From contig DYKC01000003.1 of the NCBI GenBank assembly GCA_020722825.1, forward strand, positions 1 through 21,160: a DNA stretch of 21,160 bases, written 5' to 3'. A program made the position numbers and the translations under genes. A model generated the notes under the pieces. It worked only from the letters and a program-made list of their open reading frames with translations, made no database searches and was not told where the DNA came from. Source of the DNA: Vermiphilus sp. Its GTDB lineage: Bacteria > Ratteibacteria > UBA8468 > B48-G9 > JAFGKM01. Below, piece by piece: positions 8,011-15,205 of the stretch; the stretch's first letter is position 1, and each line of letters opens with the position of its first letter.

Positions 8011-9244
8011 GTTTTTCCTCCTCGCCTTCATTCTCCTCTTTTAGAAGTTTTACAAAAACATTCACGATATCTCCGTCAAACTGTTCTCCCGCACATCTTT
8101 TCAGTTCTGTGATTGCCTCTTCTTTTGTAAGGCGCTTTCTGTAAGGTCTGTCGGAGATCATTGCGCTGTAGGCATCCGCTACAGATAAAATTTTTGCAAA
8201 TAAAGGTATCTCCTTATTCTTCAATCCTTTTGGATAACCCATACCGTCTATCCTTTCATGGTGGTAAAAACAGGCATTCATTTCCTCGCTTTTAAGCCCG
8301 AGTGGTTCCAGTATCTTGGCCGCTATCTCCAGATGCTTTCTGACAAGTTCCATTTCTTCTTTATTCAAAGGGCCTGGTTTAAGTAGAATTGTATCTCTGA
8401 TGCCCAGTTTTCCAATGTCATGCAGATAAGAAGCAGTTCTTAAAATTTTAAGTTCTCCGTCTGTAAGACCTAACCGTTTGCCTATAAGAAACGAATAATA
8501 TGCAACCTGTTCGGAATGCCCCTTTGTATATGCATCCTTGGCTTCAAGAGCATTTACAAGAGCCCTTATGGAGTTGAGGTATGAATTTTTTACACGCTCA
8601 AACAGATTTACCTTCTCTATCCCTAAACCGACCTGAGTGGCAAATACCTCCAGAAATTTAATTTCCTCTTCTTTCGTTTTCCTGCCCTCTGAAAATTTAA
8701 TGGTGATAAACCCGATATTCCTTTCTTTGCCAAAGAGAGGTATTGTGATGGTTTCTCCCTTATCTTCTGTGATACGAGCGTTCCTGCTGAGAAAAATACT
8801 TGAAACTTCTTCGGATCCGTAACTCACAGGAAATTCTTCTTTAAGGTATCTTTTTGAAATATGTTTTCGCAGAATAAAATTCCCATCTTCCGCAAGATAA
8901 ATAGCAATTCTTTCCGGCAGGAAGATATTGTTAACTATAGAAATCATCTTTTCAAGCAGCAAATCCAGATCTGTAAGAGAAACAATTATCCTGTCCAGTT
9001 CCAGGATTGTTTCTATCATTTTTTCTCCGGAAAGGTTGGTCATTGCCAGATTGTTTCTTATTGTCTGGAGAAAAACCTGGCTATCAAGAAGGATGAGGTC
9101 AAAATTGCCATCTTCAAGTTTATTTATGCCTTCTATCCAGTTTGATGCAAAAGAAATATGACAGCCTTCTTTTTCAAGAATCTCCGCACACAACTTCCTG
9201 ACACCTGGTTCACCATCAATCACCAGAATCTTTTTTCTGTGCAT
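8003..9244 (-). CDS. HD-GYP protein with half receiver domain and GAF-like domain
   Basis: Probable cyclic-di-nucleotide phosphodiesterase or signalling protein (413 residues). Residues 1-57 match the first half of a response-regulator receiver up to the phosphoacceptor position (LLD, D54). The second half, with its Thr/Ser and Lys, is absent, and the acidic pair is reduced to D10-G11. Residues about 72-215 look like a GAF sensor domain. Residues about 222-400 are an HD-GYP domain with HDIGK (275-279) and HHERIDGMGYP (328-338), the canonical metal and GYP motifs. It heads the rod-shape cluster and overlaps mreB by 8 bases, so it is probably co-expressed with it. No Shine-Dalgarno precedes the ATG; an A/T-rich TAAAAT lies 7 nt before it. 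The exact substrate is not deducible. Confidence 0.88.
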   Translation of the reverse strand: MHRKKILVIDGEPGVRKLCAEILEKEGCHISFASNWIEGINKLEDGNFDLILLDSQVFLQTIRNNLAMTNLSGEKMIETILELDRIIVSLTDLDLLLEKMISIVNNIFLPERIAIYLAEDGNFILRKHISKRYLKEEFPVSYGSEEVSSIFLSRNARITEDKGETITIPLFGKERNIGFITIKFSEGRKTKEEEIKFLEVFATQVGLGIEKVNLFERVKNSYLNSIRALVNALEAKDAYTKGHSEQVAYYSFLIGKRLGLTDGELKILRTASYLHDIGKLGIRDTILLKPGPLNKEEMELVRKHLEIAAKILEPLGLKSEEMNACFYHHERIDGMGYPKGLKNKEIPLFAKILSVADAYSAMISDRPYRKRLTKEEAITELKRCAGEQFDGDIVNVFVKLLKEENEGEEEKHG

Positions 9245-9251
9245 TGTAACT

Positions 9252-9257
9252 ATTTTA
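9252..9257 (-). promoter_or_regulatory. Possible -10 box adjoining the HD-GYP start
   Basis: TAAAAT on the minus strand, 7 nt before the ATG at 9244, in the same TAAAATAGTT context found before nth. No matching -35 is visible, so the rod cluster may depend instead on the promoter at 9512-9540. Confidence 0.25.
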
Positions 9258-9316
9258 AATATAAATTAATATTTTAACCTTATTCCCTTTAAGAACCAGG
9301 ATTTCCTCATGCCGTT

Positions 9317-9502
9317 TTAAGTTTTCCTGAACGGTTTCCCGGTACCATGCCAATTTTTACTCTCTGCTGGAAGTTTAAGAATCAAATTTTTGGCGTATGG
9401 TTCCAGCATGCACCTGAAACTGCCTCTGTGGGACTCCAGAATTTTCCTGGCAAGTATTTTGGGAATCACTGCAGTGGAAACCAGCAAGAAATTTTCTTTC
9501 AT
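9317..9502 (-). pseudogene. Possible remnant of an ACT-domain (PheB-like) protein N-terminus, or small unknown ORF
   Basis: A 61-residue reading frame on the minus strand directly behind a near-consensus promoter (TATAAT ends 9 nt before the ATG). The first 15 or so residues, with NFLLVSTAVIPKIL, recall the start of PheB-like ACT-domain proteins (LVSTEVLPEVLLK as I remember it). After that the resemblance fades: the expected helix-turn-helix and ACT domain are absent and the frame stops. It may be a decayed gene end, a short leader peptide for the rod cluster, or chance. No Shine-Dalgarno is present. Confidence 0.3.
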
Positions 9503-9511
9503 ATTTTACAT

Positions 9512-9540
9512 ATTATACAGGATTGTACATAATTTGCAAA
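9512..9540 (-). promoter_or_regulatory. Near-consensus sigma-70-type promoter, minus strand
   Basis: Minus strand: TTTGCA (9540-9535), 17-base spacer, TATAAT (9517-9512). It fires toward the rod-shape cluster. If it is the main promoter of that cluster, the mRNA has a leader of roughly 260 bases carrying the 61-codon ORF. A perfect -10 and optimal spacing make it the best-looking promoter in the intergenic region. Confidence 0.6.
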
Positions 9541-9611
9541 ATTATTCCAGATAAAAGTGATATATACATAGAGAGAGAAAAGAAAGTGTTTTCAACGGTT
9601 ACCCGGAAAGG

Positions 9612-9640
9612 TTGCCGTAAAATCCACAATGTTGTAAAAT
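9612..9640 (+). promoter_or_regulatory. Promoter of nth, apparently leaderless
   Basis: TTGCCG (9612-9617), 17-base spacer, TAAAAT (9635-9640), then 6 bases to the ATG at 9647. With the usual 6-7 base distance from -10 to the start site, transcription would begin at or within a base of the A of the start codon. No Shine-Dalgarno is present. Confidence 0.55.
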
Positions 9641-9646
9641 AGTTGT

Positions 9647-10300
9647 ATGGATAAAAGGGTAGATAAAATCGTTCAGATACTGGAAAAAGAATATCCTACG
9701 GCAAAAACCGAACTGGTCTTCTCAACCCCTTTCCAGTTGTTGATAGCAACAATACTATCCGCACAGACCACAGATGTCACCGTTAACAAAATCACCCCTT
9801 CCCTCTTTGCTAAATACCCCACTGTAGAAGCACTGGCACATGCTCCGGTTGAGGATATAAAAACTCTGATAAAACCGGTCAACTACCATAACACCAAGGC
9901 ATATAATATTAAAAAACTTTCAGAGATACTCGTCAAAGAGTTCAATGGGAAAACACCTGATACGATGGCAAACCTTGTGAAACTGCCCGGCGTGGCAAGA
10001 AAAACCGCCAATGTTTTACTCTCTCAAGCGTTCGGCAGAGCCGAAGGTATCGTGGTGGACACACATGTGAAACGTCTGAGTGAAAGACTGGGACTAAGCA
10101 GACAAAAAACACCTGAAAAGATTGAGATTGACCTTATGAAGATCATCCCCATGGAAAAGTGGATTTCATTTCCCTATAGGTTGATAATGCACGGCAGAAA
10201 GGTGTGTAACGCAAAAAAGCCTCTTTGTTCTATCTGCGTTGTATCTCACCTCTGCCCTTATTCAACTGCAAAGGGAGGTCAGAGGGGATCTGGAAGGTAG
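9647..10300 (+). CDS. nth: Endonuclease III (DNA glycosylase / AP lyase)
   Basis: Removes oxidised pyrimidines and nicks abasic sites in base-excision repair. The helix-hairpin-helix is seen in LVKLPGVARKTANVLL, whose lysine is the catalytic nucleophile. The catalytic aspartate lies in VVDTHVKRL. The [4Fe-4S] loop C-x6-C-x2-C-x5-C appears intact near the C-terminus (CNAKKPLCSICVVSHLC). The length, 217 residues, is normal. Beyond the last cysteine the tail STAKGGQRGSGR is unlike the family and is encoded by purine-rich repeat-like DNA. It heads a plus-strand group with the LysM/M23 lipoprotein gene 37 bases downstream. The start is fixed by the adjoining promoter. Confidence 0.95.
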   Translation: MDKRVDKIVQILEKEYPTAKTELVFSTPFQLLIATILSAQTTDVTVNKITPSLFAKYPTVEALAHAPVEDIKTLIKPVNYHNTKAYNIKKLSEILVKEFNGKTPDTMANLVKLPGVARKTANVLLSQAFGRAEGIVVDTHVKRLSERLGLSRQKTPEKIEIDLMKIIPMEKWISFPYRLIMHGRKVCNAKKPLCSICVVSHLCPYSTAKGGQRGSGR

Positions 10301-10337
10301 GGAAGAATTTCAAAGGGGATTTGAGGAGAAGAAAAAA

Positions 10338-11114
10338 ATGTTTACCTTACTACAGATGATAAAGAACAAGATTGAATTGCTGCTTCTGCTTGTTCTGATT
10401 TCAGGCTGTACGATTACCATAGGCACAACCTCCAGAGCAGATATGAAAACCAGAGAATATACACACCACTACGTAAGAAAGGGGGAAAACCTTTTCAGAA
10501 TTTCAAAATACTATTATGATGCAGAACTGGTAAGGGATATAAAAGCGGGTGTCCAGAAAATTAAGGAGGCTAACCATATCAGCGGCGAACAACTTTCAGT
10601 GGGACAGAAACTTTTAATCCCGGGGACAACAAAAAAGCAGCCTTCATATCCTTTACTGTCGTCCGGCAGCACCTCTCCGGTTGTTACTTCTCCAGGAAGC
10701 ATCCCTGAACAGTCTACAGCAGAGGAATTCCACCCGATAATAACTGACAAGATATTCATATGGCCTGCAAAAGGCAAAGTCATCTGCGGGTTCGGAGAAC
10801 TTGATAACCAGGGTATTGATATCCTTGTTGACCCTGGAACCAACGTTGTTGCTTCTAATGATGGCAGGGTTGTATTCTCAGGAATAACACCCAAGTATCA
10901 GGAAACCGTTATTATTGAACATTCAGAGAAAACCTATACAGTCTACGCACATGACCTTGAAATTCTGGTTAAACAGGGTGATACTGTCAAAAAAGGTGCC
11001 ACCATAGGCAAAATAAAAAGCGGAACCCACAGAATACGATACCTGCACTTTGAGATAAGGATTGATAACGTGGCGGTCAACCCTTTGGCTTACCTACCCG
11101 AACAGCCGGGATAA
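10338..11114 (+). CDS. LysM / M23-like lipoprotein, probably catalytically inactive (NlpD/EnvC type)
   Basis: A 258-residue lipoprotein. A hydrophobic signal ends in the lipobox LISGC with the lipidated cysteine at position 24. One LysM peptidoglycan-binding domain follows (about residues 44-96, from HYVRKGENLFRIS to KLLIPG), then a Ser/Pro/Thr-rich linker and a M23 (LytM) fold (about 140-253). Two zinc ligands are lost: the first-motif His is N157 (NQGID, with D161 kept), and the HxH pair reads YLH (Y235, H237). H205 is kept. This pattern matches division-amidase activators rather than active endopeptidases. The ATG at 10338 is preferred because GAGGAG lies upstream and the signal peptide then begins properly. 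The gene lies between nth and dgt, 6 bases before the latter. Confidence 0.85.
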   Translation: MFTLLQMIKNKIELLLLLVLISGCTITIGTTSRADMKTREYTHHYVRKGENLFRISKYYYDAELVRDIKAGVQKIKEANHISGEQLSVGQKLLIPGTTKKQPSYPLLSSGSTSPVVTSPGSIPEQSTAEEFHPIITDKIFIWPAKGKVICGFGELDNQGIDILVDPGTNVVASNDGRVVFSGITPKYQETVIIEHSEKTYTVYAHDLEILVKQGDTVKKGATIGKIKSGTHRIRYLHFEIRIDNVAVNPLAYLPEQPG

Positions 11115-11120
11115 TACAAA

Positions 11121-12254
11121 ATGGAAAAATGTGAACTTGCTGATTACGCGGTAAAATCTGCTGAAACAAGGGGAAGGAAGTATCCTGAAACCGAACACCC
11201 CTTAAGAACTCCTTTCCAGCGCGACAGGGACAGGATAATACACTCCACAGCATTTCGGCGTCTTGAATATAAAACACAGGTTTTTATATACTACGAAGGT
11301 GACTACTACAGAAACCGCCTGACACATACCCTTGAGGTTCAACAACTGGCAAGAACAGTTGCAAGAGCACTCCGGGTAAATGAAGACCTCGTTGAAGCCA
11401 TCTCTCTCGCCCATGACCTGGGACATACCCCCTTCGGACACAAGGGAGAAACCACCCTTGATAAAATTATGAGGGAACAGGGATATCCAGGATTTGAACA
11501 CAACAGCCACGGTTTAAGGGTTGTTGACATAATAGAAAGAAAGACATCAAAATTTCCTGGTCTTAACCTGACGTATGAGGTACGGGAAGGGATAATAAGG
11601 CACACTACAAGTTATGATGTCCCCAGACAGAAAGGAATGGAAGAATTTTTCCAGTTTTTGTCCCCTTCTATTGAAACTCAGATAGTAAGTGTGTGCGATG
11701 AAATCGCCTACACCTGTCATGACCTTGACGACGGCATAAAATCCGAAGTAATAAAAATAGAAGACCTTGATACTATTGACCTGTGGAGAGAGGTAGAAGA
11801 AATGAGCAGGGAAGAGAGTAATGATATGGGCTTGAAAAGAAGGACGATGATTAGAAACTTCATAAACCACCTTATAAACGACCTTGTGGAACAGAGCAGA
11901 AAAAACATTAGAAATGCTGCGGTGAAAAATGTGGCAGAGGTACGAAAACTGAACTCCCATCTTATTTCGCTCTCTGATGATATGCATGTAAAACATACAG
12001 AATTGCGAAAATTCCTTGAAGATAGTATGTACTCTCACTACAGGGTGATACGGATGGCAGAGAAAGCCGCAAGGATTATAAGAGACCTTTTTTATACATA
12101 CCTTGAAGAGCCCAGACAGATGCCTCCGGGAATCCAGACAAGACTCAAAGAAGAACCTAAAGAAATAGTGATATGCGACTACATAGCAGGAATGACTGAC
12201 CGCTTTGCCCATCTGGAACACCAGAAACTCTTTGACCCGCATACGAGCGTTTAA
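11121..12254 (+). CDS. dgt: dGTP triphosphohydrolase-like HD protein
   Basis: Likely hydrolyses deoxynucleoside triphosphates to nucleosides and tripolyphosphate. The N-terminal family signature is present (TPFQRDRDRIIHSTAFRRLEYKTQV, in parts), followed by the HD-domain metal ligands H69 (NRLTHTLEV), H98-D99 (AHDLGHTPFGHKGE) and a later aspartate in CDEIAYTCHDLDD. The 377-residue length fits the shorter 'dGTPase-like' subfamily rather than E. coli Dgt, so the preferred dNTP is uncertain. It begins 6 bases after the lipoprotein stop with no Shine-Dalgarno, so translation is probably coupled. dprA follows after 25 bases. Confidence 0.92.
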   Translation: MEKCELADYAVKSAETRGRKYPETEHPLRTPFQRDRDRIIHSTAFRRLEYKTQVFIYYEGDYYRNRLTHTLEVQQLARTVARALRVNEDLVEAISLAHDLGHTPFGHKGETTLDKIMREQGYPGFEHNSHGLRVVDIIERKTSKFPGLNLTYEVREGIIRHTTSYDVPRQKGMEEFFQFLSPSIETQIVSVCDEIAYTCHDLDDGIKSEVIKIEDLDTIDLWREVEEMSREESNDMGLKRRTMIRNFINHLINDLVEQSRKNIRNAAVKNVAEVRKLNSHLISLSDDMHVKHTELRKFLEDSMYSHYRVIRMAEKAARIIRDLFYTYLEEPRQMPPGIQTRLKEEPKEIVICDYIAGMTDRFAHLEHQKLFDPHTSV

Positions 12255-12279
12255 AAACCTGAGGTGAGGGACAAATAAT

Positions 12280-13359
12280 ATGGAAGAGAACAAAAAATTC
12301 TGGATATGTGCGAACCTTGCGGGACTAGGCCAGGTACGATTAAAAAAACTGATAGGGATCTACGGCGGCATTGAAAAAGTCTTTGCCCTGTCTATTTCCG
12401 AACTGAAGGATGCCGGAGTACCCCAAAAATCTGCCGCCAAAATTGAAGGGTGGGAACACCTGCCATGGCAGAAAGAACTTGACTTCTGCCAGCGAAATGG
12501 CATATCGGTCATCACAATACAAGACAGTAACTACCCTGCTCTGTTAAAACAGACCTTTGACCCTCCGCTTGTTCTATTTGTGAAAGGCACCCTGCCTGCT
12601 GACGGAATCCCCTTCGCAATAGTGGGAACACGCAACCCGTCGGTTTATGGACTTAAGATGGCGGAAAAATTTGCTGCGGAACTTTCATACTATGGGTTTG
12701 TCATCATAAGCGGGATGGCAAGGGGAATTGATACCGCAGCGCACAGGGGAGCGTTGAAAGCAGGAGGGAAGACTGTAGCGGTAACCGGCTGCGGGTTCAA
12801 ACATTGCTATCCCCGGGAAAACAAAAAACTTGCAGAGAAAATCTCTATGTGCGGAGCCGTAATAACCGAATTTAACTCTGAAATACCCCCGCAGCCGCAG
12901 AACTTCCCGAGAAGAAACAGGATTATCTCCGGACTTTCCAGAGGTGTCCTTGTGGTTGAAGCAGGCCAAAAAAGCGGTGCTTTGATAACAGCCCATCTTG
13001 CGGCTGACCAGGGACGCGAGGTTTTTGCTCTACCCGGCAGGGTGGACATGCTCTCCTCAAAAGGAACCAATCAACTGCTGAAAGAAGGTGCATCGCTGGT
13101 TGAAAACGTTGAAGAAATTATAAGCGGACTTAACCTTGAAATAAAAAAGTATGCAAAAACAGAAAAGATGCCTTCAACGGCTCTTACAGGGGAGGAGGAA
13201 ATTGTATTCAAATCCATAAAAGCAAGCGGCAGGCAGACGATTGACGAACTGCTTGCAAATGTCGGAATGGAGCAAACAAAACTTTTTCAGACGCTCCTGT
13301 CACTCACCATCAAGAACCTTATAATAGAACTCCCAGGCAAAACCTACATCCCCAGATAA
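12280..13359 (+). CDS. dprA: DprA/Smf, DNA-processing protein
   Basis: Binds incoming single-stranded DNA and loads RecA during natural transformation; widely kept even in bacteria not known to be competent. A helix-hairpin-helix region at the N-terminus is followed by the Rossmann-like core with GTRNPS (116-121), SGMARGIDTAAHRGAL (144-159), NFPRRNRIISGLS (208-220) and KSGALITA (231-238). The end (about 300-359) is a winged-helix domain. The 359-residue length is normal. The Shine-Dalgarno-like GGTGAGG lies about 10 bases before the ATG. It is the last gene of the nth group and is followed by a spacer with hairpin and repeat sequences but no obvious T-tract terminator. Confidence 0.95.
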   Translation: MEENKKFWICANLAGLGQVRLKKLIGIYGGIEKVFALSISELKDAGVPQKSAAKIEGWEHLPWQKELDFCQRNGISVITIQDSNYPALLKQTFDPPLVLFVKGTLPADGIPFAIVGTRNPSVYGLKMAEKFAAELSYYGFVIISGMARGIDTAAHRGALKAGGKTVAVTGCGFKHCYPRENKKLAEKISMCGAVITEFNSEIPPQPQNFPRRNRIISGLSRGVLVVEAGQKSGALITAHLAADQGREVFALPGRVDMLSSKGTNQLLKEGASLVENVEEIISGLNLEIKKYAKTEKMPSTALTGEEEIVFKSIKASGRQTIDELLANVGMEQTKLFQTLLSLTIKNLIIELPGKTYIPR

Positions 13360-13413
13360 TCTTCATGGTTGCTTTTTTGAAAGGAAAAGGTTAAAATTAG
13401 GTAATAGGTTATA

Positions 13414-13427
13414 GCCTCATTAGAGGC
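13414..13427. repeat. Short hairpin in the dprA-amaP spacer
   Basis: GCCTC and GAGGC form a perfect 5-bp stem around ATTA. No U-tract follows on either strand. It may be a repeat remnant or a weak transcript-end structure. Confidence 0.3.
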
Positions 13428-13462
13428 GAAGAAATAACAATAGATATATATGAACTTGGTTC

Positions 13463-13491
13463 TTGATAATGCAGACTGCCTACTGTATATC
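13463..13491 (+). promoter_or_regulatory. Candidate promoter upstream of the amaP-like gene
   Basis: TTGATA (13463-13468), 17-base spacer, TATATC (13486-13491). The -10 part lies in the segment shared with the lysC upstream region, whereas the -35 part does not. It would give a leader of about 60 bases. Confidence 0.4.
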
Positions 13492-13557
13492 AACCTACAC
13501 CGGATGTAAGTTCCCATCTAACGTTTTTCAAGAGGATTCGGGACAAAGGAGGCAAAA
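13480..13557 (+). promoter_or_regulatory. Shared 5' element (copy B) upstream of the amaP-like gene
   Basis: Bases 13480-13532 match 41-95 at about 85%. The first 18 bases are identical and the TTCCCAT and TTTTTCAAG-type blocks are kept. The inverted repeat seen in copy A is broken here by a two-base deletion, and TATAAT has become TCTAAC. A strong AAAGGAGG ribosome-binding site follows before the ATG at 13558. Distance from the end of the core to the ATG is 25 bases here and 21 in copy A. Confidence 0.55.
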
Positions 13558-14139
13558 ATGAAGATATGGAGCAGAATTGTAGGGATGCTTTACATAATAG
13601 CCGGCATCTTTCTCGCTTTTTTCTTTCTGACGGTATGGGCAAGCGGTGGGAAAGAATGCCTGGAAAAATCGGCTCAGTATATTAATGATAACCTCTCGGC
13701 ATTTGGGATTATAGGTATGCTTCTTGTGATAACGGGGATTGTCTGGATTGTAAACTGGTTTGATTATATCTACAGAACAAAAGTTGTTTCCTTTGATAAC
13801 CCCGGAGGCAAGATAAAAATATCTCTGAGGGCGATAGAAGACTACATAAACTCAATGCTCAAAAAGCAGATGCCGGGCATAAGGTCTTTAAGGGTGAAAA
13901 CAGGGCTCTCATCCAGAGGGCTTGAAGCCAGAATAACTCTTAAACTTTTTGCTAATATTAACATCCCCGAAACCTGTTCAAATGTGCAGGAACTCACCAA
14001 AGAGTATCTGCAGGATGCAGTAGGTGTGGACAGGATATCCAATATTGAGGTTTTTGTAACAGGCATTAAGGCAGACGTAGAAAAGATAAAAACGGATGGA
14101 ATGAAAGAAGAAGAAAAAGATGAACTGTATGAAGAATAG
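13558..14139 (+). CDS. AmaP-like / Asp23-related membrane protein
   Basis: Two N-terminal membrane segments (about residues 6-28 and 47-66) are followed by a cytoplasmic region resembling the Asp23/AmaP family. Key stretches are KISLRAIEDYI, RSLRVKTGL, ARITLKLFANINIP and VDRISNIEVFVTGI. In Gram-positive bacteria AmaP anchors Asp23 to the membrane and is tied to envelope or alkaline stress; the role here is unknown. The protein has 193 residues with an acidic Lys/Glu-rich tail. AAAGGAGG gives a strong start. It heads a group with gmhA, whose start lies inside its last 20 bases. No separate asp23 gene is present in the window. Confidence 0.7.
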   Translation: MKIWSRIVGMLYIIAGIFLAFFFLTVWASGGKECLEKSAQYINDNLSAFGIIGMLLVITGIVWIVNWFDYIYRTKVVSFDNPGGKIKISLRAIEDYINSMLKKQMPGIRSLRVKTGLSSRGLEARITLKLFANINIPETCSNVQELTKEYLQDAVGVDRISNIEVFVTGIKADVEKIKTDGMKEEEKDELYEE

Positions 14140-14719
14140 AGACGAAAAGACAGTAGAGATTGTCCGCAGGCAGATAGACGAGAGTATACGTACGAAAGAA
14201 TTACTGACGAATGAGACATTTATGAAAAAAATACTGCAGGCGTCAGCATTGCTCATTGACACGCTGAAGGAAGATAAAAAGGTTTACCTTTGCGGAAACG
14301 GAGGAAGCGCCGCAGACTGTCAGCACTGGGCGGCTGAGATGACAGGAAGGTTTCTCAAAGAACGGAAGCCTCTCGGATTCGTTTCTCTTACCACAAACAC
14401 ATCAGAAATAACCAGCATAGGCAACGACTACTCATTTGACAGGGTTTTTTCAAGACTGATTGAAGGACTCGGTAAAAAAGGCGATGTTCTTGTATGTATC
14501 TCCACTTCAGGAAGGTCTAAAAATATCCTCGCAGCCGCAGAAACAGCAAAAAAAATGGGGGTTAAGGTTATCTCTCTAACAGGTAAAGCACCAAACCCTC
14601 TGTCAAAAAAGGCAGATATTGAAATCTCCGTTCCATCCGGACAAACTCCCAGGATACAGGAGGCACACTGTCTCATAATACACATTCTGTGTTCTCTCGT
14701 TGAAGACTCTCTTTTCTAA
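14120..14719 (+). CDS. gmhA: Sedoheptulose-7-phosphate isomerase (GmhA-type SIS protein)
   Basis: Converts sedoheptulose 7-phosphate to D-glycero-D-manno-heptose 7-phosphate, the first step to the ADP-heptose used in LPS core. The SIS domain carries LCGNGGSAADCQHWAAEM, with the metal and substrate residues of the family, CISTSGRSKNI for phosphate binding, and the C-terminal TPRIQEAHCLIIH that distinguishes GmhA/DiaA-type proteins. The length (199 residues from the ATG at 14120) is normal; the ATG at 14129 is an equally possible start. No clear Shine-Dalgarno is seen and the start overlaps the amaP-like gene, so coupling is likely. A DiaA-like role cannot be excluded by sequence alone. Confidence 0.85.
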   Translation: MNCMKNRDEKTVEIVRRQIDESIRTKELLTNETFMKKILQASALLIDTLKEDKKVYLCGNGGSAADCQHWAAEMTGRFLKERKPLGFVSLTTNTSEITSIGNDYSFDRVFSRLIEGLGKKGDVLVCISTSGRSKNILAAAETAKKMGVKVISLTGKAPNPLSKKADIEISVPSGQTPRIQEAHCLIIHILCSLVEDSLF

Positions 14720-14743
14720 TCTAACAACTATCTCCCTATAGCG

Positions 14744-15166
14744 ATGAAAAAGACATTACGCATAATAGACGCCAACTTCAACAGAGCCAGAGAAGGACTG
14801 CGTGTAATAGAAGACGGGTTGCGTTTTTACTACGATACCAACAAAGAATACGTCCGCAGACTCAAAAAAATACGGCATTCACTTTCTGATGTCGTGGGAA
14901 AAAAATTCGGGTTCTCCTCTCTGAAGAAAGAACGCGATTCTGCATATGATATCGGCAGGGATTTTGACAACAGAAAAAGAGAGACCGTACGCCAGGTTAT
15001 AGAGAGAAATTTTATGAGAACCGGTGAGGCACTGAGGACTCTTGAGGAATATTCCAAAACAACGGTGCTGGAAGCGTCCATTATCTTCCATAACCTGCGG
15101 TTTGACCTGTACGAGATTGAAAAGGAAGTAACGGCATTTCTTGACAGCAGAAACAGAAAAAACTAA
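14744..15166 (+). CDS. thiD2: Stand-alone ThiD2-type domain (HMP-phosphate kinase family)
   Basis: A 140-residue helical protein matching the domain usually found at the N-terminus of some long ThiE proteins. Recognisable stretches are LRIIDANFNRAREGLRVIED, SAYDIGRDFD and ERNFMRTGEALRTLEEYSK. That domain (ThiD2) has been described as a monofunctional kinase of hydroxymethylpyrimidine phosphate in thiamin synthesis. Here it ends without any ThiE barrel, and ftsH follows 39 bases later. No Shine-Dalgarno is evident before the ATG. Family assignment is fairly firm; the enzyme activity in this organism is inferred. No other thiamin gene is in the window. Confidence 0.75.
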   Translation: MKKTLRIIDANFNRAREGLRVIEDGLRFYYDTNKEYVRRLKKIRHSLSDVVGKKFGFSSLKKERDSAYDIGRDFDNRKRETVRQVIERNFMRTGEALRTLEEYSKTTVLEASIIFHNLRFDLYEIEKEVTAFLDSRNRKN

Positions 15167-15205
15167 TATACATTTGCCTGAAAAAACAAAAGAAGGTGGA
15201 AAAGA

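Larger units (their letters stand above)
9245..9646. other. Divergent intergenic region between the rod cluster and nth
   Basis: A 402-base stretch without a confident gene. From left to right it holds an A/T-rich segment abutting the HD-GYP start, a short minus-strand ORF that looks like a gene remnant (9317-9502), a near-consensus minus-strand promoter (9512-9540), and the plus-strand nth promoter (9612-9640). I see no riboswitch, tRNA or strong hairpin. Confidence 0.7.

Noticed and set aside
11110..11120. GATAAT five bases before dgt as another leaderless promoter
   Set aside because: It overlaps the stop codon of the upstream gene and has no -35 at 16-18 bases; coupled translation is the simpler explanation.
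11547..12293. A 248-codon open frame on the minus strand opposite dgt
   Set aside because: Antisense to a confident dgt gene; composition rich in Phe, His and Tyr and no recognisable motif.
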